The notes under the pieces: generated by a model
What the model was told of the DNA's origin: nothing
Databases searched by the model: none
The model's input: the letters and a program-made list of their open reading frames with translations, nothing else
Source of the DNA: CAZLHO01 sp964559455
GTDB taxonomy: Bacteria > Krumholzibacteriota > Krumholzibacteriia > LZORAL124-64-63
Direction: 5' to 3'
Assembly: GCA_964559455.1 (NCBI GenBank)
Contig: CAZLHO010000041.1
Coordinates: 1-27,372, forward strand
DNA: 27,372 nucleotides
Part shown: one piece after another, positions 14,219 through 21,859 of the stretch
Numbering within the stretch: position 1 is the stretch's first letter
Layout: the number at the start of each line of letters is the position of its first letter
Position numbers and translations under genes: made by a program

Positions 14219-14248
14219 TTGATCGCCGCCCGTCGCGGGCATTAGAAT
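14219..14248 (+). promoter_or_regulatory. Sigma-70 promoter of the metallopeptidase gene
   Basis: TTGATC (14219-14224) and TAGAAT (14243-14248) are separated by 18 nt, with a start site expected near 14255 and about 70 nt of leader. It sits in the 218-bp divergent gap with sodN; I found no convincing matching promoter on the sodN side. Confidence 0.5.
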
Positions 14249-14324
14249 CGGTCGCCCGCGGAAACCGGTCCGCCCGGGGCCCCGTCGCGCGGCTCTCCCT
14301 GTCCGCCCCAAGAGAGGAAATCCC

Positions 14325-16028
14325 ATGCGCCGTCTACCGTCGATCTGCTTCGCCCTGGCCGTCCTGGCCATCGTGCTGCCCGCCGCAGGCTGTTCCGACA
14401 AGGCAGAGGACCCGATCCAGCAGGAGTGCCGCCTCTTCCTGCAGGAATTCGAGGGCCGGATCGCGCCGATGAGCCGGGACATGGCGCTGGCCTTCTTCGA
14501 GTCGTCGGTCAGCGGCAGGCCCGAGGACTACGCCCGCTCGGCGGAGCTGCAGCTCGCCGTCGACAAGCTCTACGCCGACCGCGACGTCTTCAAGCGCCTG
14601 GACGCCTGGAAGGAGTCCGGGAAGGTCACCGACACCCTGCTGGCGCGGCAGCTGGGCCTGCTGCACGACGCCTTCCGCCGCAACCAGATCGAGCCCGCGC
14701 TGCTGGAGGACATGGTCGCGCGGCAGAGCGCCCTCGAGGAGCGCTACAACACCTTCCGCGCCACGCTGGACGGCCGCAGCGTCACCGACAACGAGCTCGA
14801 GGCCGTGCTGCGCGAATCCGTCGACTCGGCCCAGCTGGAACGGGCCTGGCGCGCGAGCAAGGCGATCGGCGCATTGGTGGCCGACGACATCGTGGCCCTG
14901 GTGCGCCTGCGCAACGAGGCGGCCAAGGAGGCGGGCTTCGCGAACTTCCACCGGATGCAGCTGCTCCTGGACGAGCAGGATCCCGCCGAGATGGACCGCC
15001 TCTTCGACGAACTGGACGAGCTGTCGCGCGAGCCCTTCCGCGTCGCCAAGGCGGAGATCGACGGCTTCCTGGCGCAGCGCCTGGGCGTCGCCGAGACCGG
15101 ACTGAGGCCCTGGCACTACCAGAACCGCTTCTTCCAGGAGGCGCCGCGGATCTATCCCGTGGACCTGGACGGCTACTACGCCGACCGCGACCTGGTGGCC
15201 CTGACCCGCGACTACTACGAAGGCATCGGCCTGCCCGTGGACGACGTCATCGCCGCCAGCGACCTCTACGAGAAGCCGGGCAAGTACCAGCACGCCTTCT
15301 GCGAGGACATCGACCGCTCCGGCGACGTGCGCGTGCTCTGCAGCGTGCAGCCGGACAACTACTGGATGAACACCCTGCTGCACGAGTTCGGGCACGCCGT
15401 CTATGCGAAGTACAACGATCCGGGACTGCCGTGGCTGCTGCGCGACTCGGCCCACGCCCTGACCACCGAGGCGGTGGCCCAGATCTTCGGCCGCTTCGCC
15501 ACCGATCCCGCCTGGCTGCGGGACGTCGTGGGCATCTCCGAGGAGGAGCGCGCCGGGATCGCCGAGGCGACCTACGCCTCGCAGAGGCTCGAGCAGCTCG
15601 TCGCCAGCCGCTGGTTCCAGGTGATGTACCGCTTCGAGAAGAGCCTCTACGAGAATCCGGATCAGGACCTGAACGGCCTGTGGTGGGATCTGGTCGAGCG
15701 CTACCAGATGCTGCACCGCCCCGCGGAGAGCGGCGGCGCCGACTGGGCGGCCAAGATCCACATCGCGCTCTATCCGGCCTACTACCACAACTACCAGCTG
15801 GGCGAGATGCTCGCCTCGCAGCTCTACGCGCACATCGCGGGCGAGGTCCTGGGCGCCGCCGAGCCCCGCGGCCAGAGCTTCGCCGGACGTCCCGAGGTGG
15901 GCGCCTACATGATCGGGAAGATCTTCCACCCCGGAAGGAAGCTGCCCTGGAACGAGATGATCCGGGAGGCCACCGGCGAACCGCTGACCGCCCGGCACTA
16001 CGCCCGGCAGTTCTTCGGGGGGGAGTAG
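14325..16028 (+). CDS. Zinc metallopeptidase lipoprotein (M2/M3-like, HExxH gluzincin)
   Basis: Envelope-anchored zinc peptidase of 567 residues. Residues 1-22 are a lipoprotein signal with lipobox AAGC (C23). A long, mostly helical N-terminal half (about 30-300) precedes the catalytic motif H353-E-F-G-H357 in LLHEFGHAVY. The third ligand is probably E382 in ALTTEAVAQIFGRFA, 25 residues after the second histidine. This matches gluzincins of clan MA, the group of M2 (ACE-like) and M3 (oligopeptidase-like) enzymes. I cannot choose between the two families; the LLRDSAHALTTEAVA segment is typical of bacterial proteins labelled M2/M3. These enzymes degrade short peptides. AGAGG lies 8-9 nt before the ATG. 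The stop at 16028 is 1 nt from the stop of the convergent membrane-protein gene. Confidence 0.85.
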   Translation: MRRLPSICFALAVLAIVLPAAGCSDKAEDPIQQECRLFLQEFEGRIAPMSRDMALAFFESSVSGRPEDYARSAELQLAVDKLYADRDVFKRLDAWKESGKVTDTLLARQLGLLHDAFRRNQIEPALLEDMVARQSALEERYNTFRATLDGRSVTDNELEAVLRESVDSAQLERAWRASKAIGALVADDIVALVRLRNEAAKEAGFANFHRMQLLLDEQDPAEMDRLFDELDELSREPFRVAKAEIDGFLAQRLGVAETGLRPWHYQNRFFQEAPRIYPVDLDGYYADRDLVALTRDYYEGIGLPVDDVIAASDLYEKPGKYQHAFCEDIDRSGDVRVLCSVQPDNYWMNTLLHEFGHAVYAKYNDPGLPWLLRDSAHALTTEAVAQIFGRFATDPAWLRDVVGISEEERAGIAEATYASQRLEQLVASRWFQVMYRFEKSLYENPDQDLNGLWWDLVERYQMLHRPAESGGADWAAKIHIALYPAYYHNYQLGEMLASQLYAHIAGEVLGAAEPRGQSFAGRPEVGAYMIGKIFHPGRKLPWNEMIREATGEPLTARHYARQFFGGE

Positions 16029-16029
16029 C

Positions 16030-16545
16030 CTAGCGGAAGAGCCCCGAGATGAATTCCGTGCGGTCGATGTTGGCCACGTGGGTCAGGTACTCGTCCTGCA
16101 GCTTGTAGAGCAGGATGCCGGCCCAGATCAACGCCCACCGCGCCCGATAGATCGCCCGCGCCCGGTCCCATCCCCGGAAGCGGGCGATCGTCGCGTAGAC
16201 CAGGAAAAGGGGCTCGAGCAGGTTCGGGAACCAGAAGAGCATCATCTCGTCCTGGGTGGCGAAGAAGAGCGCCTGGCCCACCGTGCGCAGCGCGAAGGCC
16301 GCCGCGATCTCCCGGCGGATCGGCTGCTTCCAGGCCCAGATCAGGATGAAGAGGTAGGTCGTCCAGTCGGCGGCCTTGTCGATGTTCTGGTAGACGCCCT
16401 CGGCGAGGCCGGCGGGCAGCAGCAGGTCGCCGTCGGCGGAGTCGAGCAGGAAGTTCGCCCATCCCGCCGCGAAGGGGAAGCGCAGGATCAGCGCCGGCAG
16501 GGCGAACTTCAGGGCCACGATCGCGACGATCAGGATGCGCTCCAC
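16030..16545 (-). CDS. Multi-pass membrane protein of unknown function
   Basis: I do not recognise this 171-residue integral membrane protein. Four or five hydrophobic segments are visible: ILIVAIVALKFALPALIL near the N-terminus, TTYLFILIWAW about 62-72, ALFFATQDEMMLFWF with LLEPLFLVYATIA about 92-121, and WALIWAGILLYKL about 136-148. The polar loop between the first two contains LLDSADGDLLLPAGLAEG. The end DRTEFISGLFR is charged. Translation starts at a GTG (16545) preceded by GAGGAG about 8 nt upstream. The lipoprotein gene ends 24 nt upstream, so they probably form a two-gene operon. Confidence 0.75.
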   Translation of the reverse strand: MERILIVAIVALKFALPALILRFPFAAGWANFLLDSADGDLLLPAGLAEGVYQNIDKAADWTTYLFILIWAWKQPIRREIAAAFALRTVGQALFFATQDEMMLFWFPNLLEPLFLVYATIARFRGWDRARAIYRARWALIWAGILLYKLQDEYLTHVANIDRTEFISGLFR

Positions 16546-16569
16546 CGGTATCTCCTCGCGCCGGGCTGG

Positions 16570-17424
16570 CTAGCCGGAAGTCGTCAGCTCCGCGCGGATC
16601 TCGGTGACCGCGGATCCGCCCGGGTCCTGGAGCACGCCGTCGCGGATCTCGACCCGCCGCTCCAGGCAGCGGATCGGCCCCACGCCCCGCCCGTAGACCA
16701 CGACGCCGTAGCGGTAGGGATGCGCGTGGCCCAGGGTCCCGCCGCCTTCGTCCACCATGGTCACGACGCCCATGTCCAGCAGATAGAAGCATTCCACGCA
16801 GGGCACGACGGCGCCGTCCACGTCGAGTTCGAGGTGCCGGGTGATGCGGCCGTGCAGGATGACGTCGCTGGAGACACCGGGCAGGATCTGCAGCGAGAAC
16901 TCAGCGCCGGGCTGCAGGCCGTCGGCGAGGTAGATCCAGACGGGATCCTCGCCGACGTAGGGGGAGTAGCCGGCGATGCGCGCGGCCTCCAGGCGCCATG
17001 ACGCCTCCTCCAGGGGCATCGGCACGTCGGGATAGCCGGTTCCTGGCACGACGAGCCCGCGCAGGCGCTGGGCCGTGATCTCGGGCGTGATCTCCACCGT
17101 GCCGTCGAAGCTCAGGTGATGCGTGCCGGTCACGACGGCTTCCGGCTCGCAGGCCAGGGCGCAGCGGAGGTCGGCGACGAGCGCATCGATCGAAGGGAGC
17201 GGCGGCACGTCCTCGACGTTCTCGTAGAAGCCCGGCTCCGTCGCCGGGCACAGGGCCTGGGTCAGCTGGTAGGTCCAGGCGGTCCCGTCCTCGTGGGGCC
17301 AGAGCTCGGCCAGCACGGGGTCGAAGGTGAAGGGCGGCGACGTGGGGTCGTCGTCGCAGGCCGGCAGGACGCACAGTGCGCACAGGCAGAGGGCGAGCGC
17401 GACGATTCGCTTGCGGGTCTTCAT
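16570..17424 (-). CDS. Cysteine-containing lipoprotein of unknown function
   Basis: A 284-residue envelope lipoprotein with no family I can name. Residues 1-22 are the signal, with lipobox LPAC and lipidated C23, then an acidic DDDPTSPP tether. The mature part is a probable beta-rich domain beginning LAELWPHEDGTAWTYQL, an opening seen in many uncharacterised exported proteins that measure or bind a surface ligand. It has several cysteines (in QALCPATE, LRCALACEPE, VVPCVECFYLL and PIRCLE), which may form disulfides in the periplasm. The ATG at 17424 has GGGAG about 8 nt upstream. It leads the two-gene unit with the membrane protein at 16030-16545. Confidence 0.75.
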   Translation of the reverse strand: MKTRKRIVALALCLCALCVLPACDDDPTSPPFTFDPVLAELWPHEDGTAWTYQLTQALCPATEPGFYENVEDVPPLPSIDALVADLRCALACEPEAVVTGTHHLSFDGTVEITPEITAQRLRGLVVPGTGYPDVPMPLEEASWRLEAARIAGYSPYVGEDPVWIYLADGLQPGAEFSLQILPGVSSDVILHGRITRHLELDVDGAVVPCVECFYLLDMGVVTMVDEGGGTLGHAHPYRYGVVVYGRGVGPIRCLERRVEIRDGVLQDPGGSAVTEIRAELTTSG

Positions 17425-17528
17425 GATGCGGCTCCCGGTTCACGGCTGGGATCCTGGACGTTCGCGGCACAGGGCACGTCGGAAGCCTAGCGCATCTGCC
17501 CGGTCCGGGGCAAACGCCGTCCGTGGCG

Positions 17529-17562
17529 GCGGGAACGCGAGCAGGAATGGCCGCGTTCCCGC
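17529..17562 (-). terminator. Hairpin after the antiporter operon
   Basis: GCGGGAACGCG and CGCGTTCCCGC form a perfect 11-bp stem around a 12-nt loop, 10 nt beyond the stop of the Kef-type gene. The transcript then reads CGCCACGG with no U-run. Confidence 0.55.
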
Positions 17563-17572
17563 GCTTCAGGGG

Positions 17573-19213
17573 TCAGGGGGTCTTGTCGAGCGTCTCGAGC
17601 ACGGCTCCGACCACCGCGGCGGCGGCGGTGGCTTCGGCCGTGACGACCAGCGTGGCGCCGGCCTTCCGCAGCGGGTCCCGATCCATCTCGTAGGGGGCCC
17701 GCGCGACGATCGGCGTGTCGGGCGATGCTTCCCGGAGCCGAAGGACGGCCAGCTCGGTGGCCCGGGCGTCGTTGATGGTCAGCACGGCCAGCCGGGCGTC
17801 GCGGCAGCCCAGCTCCTCGAGCACCTCGGCCTGCGTGACGTCGCCCAACACGGCCCGATCGCCGTTCGCACGCGCGGCCCGCACGTTGTCGGGGTTCGCG
17901 TCCAGGGCAACATAGGCGGCGCCGATCTCGCGCAGCGCCCGGCAGATCTCCCGTCCCGCCAGTCCGTAGCCGGCGACCAGCACGTGGTCGCGGTGCGGCT
18001 CGTGCGCATCCACGCCCGGGGGATCCGCGCCCAGCTGCCTGTTGAGCCAGGGCACCCGCGCGGCGCTGCTGGCCAGATGGGGGCCGAAGGCGATCGCCAG
18101 GGGGGTGAGCAGCATCGACAGGATGATCGCCGCCAGGAGATCGTTCGCCAGGGCGTCGCCCAGCAGACCGGTGCCGGCGGAGGCGCCCAGCAGCACGAAG
18201 GAGAATTCGCCGACCTGGCAGAGGGTGGCCGCCGAGAGCACGGCGACCCGGATCGGCAGCTTCAGCAGCAGGGCCGTGCCCAGGACGATCAGGAACTTGC
18301 CGGCCAGGATCGCGGCCAGCAGCCCGAAGGTCGGCAGCAGGTTCGCGAGCACGTCCGTGACGTCCAGGAGCATGCCCACCGAGACGAAGAAGAGGCTGGC
18401 CAGCACCTCGCGCACCGGGATCAGGTCCGACAGGGCCTGGTGCCGGAACTCGCTGCCCGCCACGACCAGTCCGGCCAGGAAAGCGCCCAGGGCCAGGGAG
18501 ATCCCCGCCAGCGACACGGCCCAGGCCGTGCCGAAGCAGACCAGGAAGACGCTCAGGATGAAGAGGTCGCGCTGCCGCGTGCCGGCCACGATTCCGAGCA
18601 GGCGCGGCGCCAGGAAGCGCGCCGCCACCAGCACGCCCGCCAGGATCGCCAGGGCCTTGCCGAGGGTGGCCAGGATCTCGGCGGAAGAGCCGCCGCGGCC
18701 GGCGAGGTAGGGCACGGCCAGGATCATCGGCACCACGCAGAGGTCCTGGAAGACCAGGATGCCGACCGCCAGGCGCCCGTGCGGCGCTTCGAGTTCGCCG
18801 CGCGCGGACAGTCCGCGCAGCACGATCGCCGTGCTGGAGACGGCGACGACGCAGCCCAGGAGGATGGCGGAGCCGGTCGCGAGTCCGAAGCCGCGCGCCA
18901 CCAGCGCCGCTGCGGCCGCGGTCGCCGCCACCTGGAGGCCGCCGCCCAGCAGGACGGCCTTCCACAGTCGGCGGATCCGCTCCAGGGAGAGCTCCAGGCC
19001 GATGCCGAAGAGCAGCAGGATGACGCCGACCTCGGCCAGGGTCTCGACCTGTTGGGTGTCGTCGATCAGGCGCAGAGCCGTCGGACCGGCCACGACGCCG
19101 GTCAGGATGAAGCCGGCGATCGTCGGGATGCGCAACCGGCGCAGCAGGGCCACCACCAGGACCGCAGCGCCGAGCACCACGACGAGGTCCTTGAGGAACG
19201 CCAACTCGTGCAT
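17573..19213 (-). CDS. CPA2 cation:proton antiporter with RCK (TrkA-N) domain, Kef-like
   Basis: Inner-membrane monovalent cation:proton antiporter or K+ efflux protein, 546 residues. Residues about 5-385 form the Na+/H+-exchanger membrane domain with around 12 helices. It has LAEVGVILLLFGIGLELSLE (59-78), the VAVSSTAIVLRGL crossover segment, and Q156-D157 in GILVFQDL, equivalent to the QD of E. coli KefC. Residues about 409-525 are a cytosolic RCK/TrkA-N nucleotide-binding domain: DHVLVAGYGLAGREICRAL carries GxGxxG, and the acidic residue in VALDANPD binds the ribose. It ends soon after (TLDKTP), without a TrkA-C domain, and is shorter than KefC (about 620). GGAGGG lies 6 nt before the ATG. 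It follows the other antiporter gene by 24 nt. Confidence 0.93.
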   Translation of the reverse strand: MHELAFLKDLVVVLGAAVLVVALLRRLRIPTIAGFILTGVVAGPTALRLIDDTQQVETLAEVGVILLLFGIGLELSLERIRRLWKAVLLGGGLQVAATAAAAALVARGFGLATGSAILLGCVVAVSSTAIVLRGLSARGELEAPHGRLAVGILVFQDLCVVPMILAVPYLAGRGGSSAEILATLGKALAILAGVLVAARFLAPRLLGIVAGTRQRDLFILSVFLVCFGTAWAVSLAGISLALGAFLAGLVVAGSEFRHQALSDLIPVREVLASLFFVSVGMLLDVTDVLANLLPTFGLLAAILAGKFLIVLGTALLLKLPIRVAVLSAATLCQVGEFSFVLLGASAGTGLLGDALANDLLAAIILSMLLTPLAIAFGPHLASSAARVPWLNRQLGADPPGVDAHEPHRDHVLVAGYGLAGREICRALREIGAAYVALDANPDNVRAARANGDRAVLGDVTQAEVLEELGCRDARLAVLTINDARATELAVLRLREASPDTPIVARAPYEMDRDPLRKAGATLVVTAEATAAAAVVGAVLETLDKTP

Positions 19214-19237
19214 CCCGCTCCCTCCGCGCGGGCCCGC

Positions 19238-20572
19238 TCAGGCGCGGGCCGCGGCTTCCGGCGCCTCGGGCGCGCCGCCGATCAGCTTCTTGACCATGAG
19301 GATGAACACGCCGGTCAAGGCCAGGTTCAGGGCCAGCGAGAGCATGGCGACGGTCACGATCGGCCCGCCGATGCCGTAGCTCAGGCTCAGCACGAGGACG
19401 CCGGCGCCGACCTCGCCCCGCGGCCACATGCCCACCGCCACGGCCAGCCGGTGCCGCCAATGGGCCTCGCGACGGTAGCAGAAGGCGGGGAACATCTTGC
19501 CCAGGTTGCTCAGCAGGGTCAGCGCCAGCACGTGGAAGGCGATCATGCCCCAGCCCAGGTTGGGCTGGGCGGCCGTGACCGTTTCCGTGTACCGCCCCTC
19601 GACGGCGCCGCCGTGGAGCCCGGGATCGTCGACGGCGGCGGCCGGCGCGGCGGCGTGGAGCGAGGCGGGCGTCGGAGCCGGATGCTCGGCGTCGGGGCCG
19701 CCGAGGATGGCGGGCATGCTCAGTCCGACCAGGACCATGAAGGCGGCCGAGACGAAGGTCGTCGCCCGCCGCTCGGAAGGACGTTCCAGCGCGTGGTGCA
19801 GGGCGCGTTCGACGTCCGCCAGATCGGCCGCGCGGGAGACCCCGCGCGGACGGGCCAGACAGCCCAGGACGAAGGCGGGCAGCAGGACTTCGATGTGGAT
19901 CGGCACCGAGGGGTCGACGATCTTGCTGCCGGCGTAGAGCAGCTCGCTGGCGCCCACGATCACCGCCGCGTAGAACAGGACCCAGCCCCAGCCGACGGGC
20001 ATCCTCAGCCGGTGCAGCCAGACGTAGGCGACGGCCAGCAGCACGGCCATGAGCACCACGATCAGCCCCAGCTGCCAGGCCAGGCCCACCATCAGCATCT
20101 TCAGGGGGATCATCAGCAGGACGGTGTCCAGGTCGTCGAAGATCGCCAGGATGCGGGCCTTGCGGAAGAGCCAGGTGGCGCCCAGGCCCGCCGCGGCGAG
20201 CATGCTGAAGAGGACGCCGGCGGAGGTCGGCGCGGCGAAGCGGCCGGCCAGCAGCGTCTCCTTCCACGCCGCGGCGTCGCCCCAGAGATCCGGCGGCAGC
20301 ATCACGAAGACGAAGTAGCCCGTGACGAAGATCCAGGGGAAGGAGGCCGCCGTGAAGGCGACGACGTAGTCCCAGCCGTAGCGCTTGAGGTTGGACTTGT
20401 CGAGGTGGAACTCGAAGCCGACGTGGATCATGATGAAGGCCAGCCCGGTCATCGTGAGCATGCGGATGGCCGTCGCCACGGCGTCATGCGCGGCGCCCAG
20501 CAGGGCGGGCAGGGCCTGCGACAGGCCCAGGCCGACGAAGAGCAGCACCGAGTAGACCAACACTTTGCGCAT
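19238..20572 (-). CDS. Cation:proton antiporter, Na+/H+ exchanger fold, no RCK domain
   Basis: Multi-pass inner-membrane antiporter of 444 residues from the same broad superfamily as its downstream neighbour, but divergent. Family traits are IMIHVGFEFHLDKSNLKRYGWD (48-69), the LLAGRFAAPTSAGVLFSML segment (107-124), and an acidic pair in ARILAIFDDLDTVLLMIPLK (D146, D147) where exchangers keep ion-binding carboxylates. A hydrophilic Pro/Ala-rich insertion of about 45 residues (from GGPDAEHPAPTP) precedes the last helices, and GMWPRGEVGAGVLVLSLSYG follows. There is no nucleotide-binding domain. The ATG at 20572 has GGAGG about 9 nt upstream; an in-frame ATG at 20647 would add a polar, proline-rich tail and is unlikely. 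It is the first gene of the antiporter pair. Confidence 0.85.
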   Translation of the reverse strand: MRKVLVYSVLLFVGLGLSQALPALLGAAHDAVATAIRMLTMTGLAFIMIHVGFEFHLDKSNLKRYGWDYVVAFTAASFPWIFVTGYFVFVMLPPDLWGDAAAWKETLLAGRFAAPTSAGVLFSMLAAAGLGATWLFRKARILAIFDDLDTVLLMIPLKMLMVGLAWQLGLIVVLMAVLLAVAYVWLHRLRMPVGWGWVLFYAAVIVGASELLYAGSKIVDPSVPIHIEVLLPAFVLGCLARPRGVSRAADLADVERALHHALERPSERRATTFVSAAFMVLVGLSMPAILGGPDAEHPAPTPASLHAAAPAAAVDDPGLHGGAVEGRYTETVTAAQPNLGWGMIAFHVLALTLLSNLGKMFPAFCYRREAHWRHRLAVAVGMWPRGEVGAGVLVLSLSYGIGGPIVTVAMLSLALNLALTGVFILMVKKLIGGAPEAPEAAARA

Positions 20573-20625
20573 GGCGACGATCCTCCGAATCGGGGGGTCG
20601 GCGGGTCTTAGGGACTCTTCCGTCG

Positions 20626-20655
20626 ATTCTAGCGGCGGAGCCGGCACACGATACA
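20626..20655 (-). promoter_or_regulatory. Possible promoter of the antiporter operon
   Basis: On the minus strand a TAGAAT -10 (20631-20626) is preceded at 18 nt by TGTATC (20655-20650). The -10 and spacing match two other candidate promoters in the window; the -35 is poor. Confidence 0.3.
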
Positions 20656-20662
20656 GGACAAT

Positions 20663-21859
20663 CTAGCCGGTCACCTTCATCGTGCGCCGGCCCAGCCAGG
20701 TGAAGATCAGGCCGTAGCCGATCAGCACCAGCGAGGGCAGCGCGATCGCGTCCAACCCCCGGCCGAAGGTGACGACGCCGTGCAGGCCCTGCATGGCCCA
20801 GTAGGTGGGGAAGAGGGCGCCCATGATGCGCGCCGCGGGCGGCATGATCTCCAGCGGCCACCAGCAGCCGCCCATGGCGGCGAAGATCATGCCCGCCAGC
20901 CAGGCCAGGCTCTCGGCCTGCTGCGTCGTGCGGAAGACTCCGCCCAGGAACAGCGTCAGGCCGGCGACCGTGAAGGCCAGCGGGATCGTCAGCAGCACGA
21001 CCACCCAGAAATGATGCCCCCAGGTGAACTCGATGCCGAAGAGGTGGGCGCGGCCGATGGCCTCGCCCGCGGCCATCAGCACCAGCGCCTGCAGCACGCC
21101 GACCATGCCCAGGTGCAGCAGCTTGCCGCTCAGGATCTCGCCTCGCGAGAGCACGGTCACGGCCAGGCGGGCCAGGGTGCCTTCGTGCTTCTCGCGGGTC
21201 AGGCTCTCGCTGCCGCCGATCAGCACCATCATCACCACGAACATCGCGAGCATGCCGGGCACGGACTGCCCCGCGCCCGTGGGCACGGGCCGCCCCCGGC
21301 CGGCGTGGCTCGCCTGCACGGTCACCAGGCGGGGCTCGGCGATCAGGGCCGACAGGCGCTCGCGGGCGGCGGCGTCGACGACGGCCCCCCCGCTGCCGGA
21401 GTCGCCGGCGGCCTGGTCCCAGCGGATCAAGGCCCCCAGGAAGGCCGCCTGGGCCTGCCGCAGCAGCACGTCGGCCGCCGCGTCGTACTCCAGGCTGCTC
21501 TCGGCCTTCTTGGCGAATTCCAGGGTCGTCGGCTCGCCGGCCAGCACCCCGTCGGTGAAGCCGGCGGGGATGACCAGGCGCCGCGTGTAATCGGTCGTGT
21601 CGGCCTCGGCGCGCGACAGCGGCTCGATCTCAAAGCTCTCGCTGCGCAGCTGTTCGATGAAGGCCGCGCCCAGGAAGCCCCCGTCCTCGTCGATCACCTG
21701 CAGCGCGACACGCACCTGCTCGGGGCCGCCGCCGCCGCGCAGCACGACGCTGAAGAAGAGCATGAACAGCACCGGCATCACGAACATGAAGAAGAAGCTC
21801 TCGCGCGACATGACGAAGAGGCGGGTGTCGTGCAGGGCCAGGTGGACGACGCGTTTCAT
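20663..21859 (-). CDS. ABC-2 type exporter permease (second subunit)
   Basis: Inner-membrane permease of 398 residues in the ABC-2 superfamily. One N-terminal helix (FFFMFVMPVLFMLFFSVVL, about 23-41) is followed by a large extracytoplasmic domain of about 150 residues (VALQVIDEDGGFLGAAFIEQL onward). A C-terminal block of five or six helices runs from about 200, with the cytoplasmic SLTREKHEGTLARLAVTVLSRGEILSGKLLH signature between its first two. That layout is shared by YbhS/YbhR, drug and linearmycin-type exporters. The ATG (21859) overlaps the end of the preceding permease gene by 4 nt (ATGA), so translation is coupled. The two permeases probably form a heterodimer with the ATPase at 23149-24087. 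The substrate is unknown. Confidence 0.9.
   Translation of the reverse strand: MKRVVHLALHDTRLFVMSRESFFFMFVMPVLFMLFFSVVLRGGGGPEQVRVALQVIDEDGGFLGAAFIEQLRSESFEIEPLSRAEADTTDYTRRLVIPAGFTDGVLAGEPTTLEFAKKAESSLEYDAAADVLLRQAQAAFLGALIRWDQAAGDSGSGGAVVDAAARERLSALIAEPRLVTVQASHAGRGRPVPTGAGQSVPGMLAMFVVMMVLIGGSESLTREKHEGTLARLAVTVLSRGEILSGKLLHLGMVGVLQALVLMAAGEAIGRAHLFGIEFTWGHHFWVVVLLTIPLAFTVAGLTLFLGGVFRTTQQAESLAWLAGMIFAAMGGCWWPLEIMPPAARIMGALFPTYWAMQGLHGVVTFGRGLDAIALPSLVLIGYGLIFTWLGRRTMKVTG

Noticed and set aside
17327..20611. A 1094-codon open frame on the plus strand across the antiporter genes
   Set aside because: It is antisense to two clearly conserved antiporters, its translation is low-complexity (Gln/His/Asp/Arg-rich), and no ribosome site precedes it. 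High GC removes stop codons from shadow frames.
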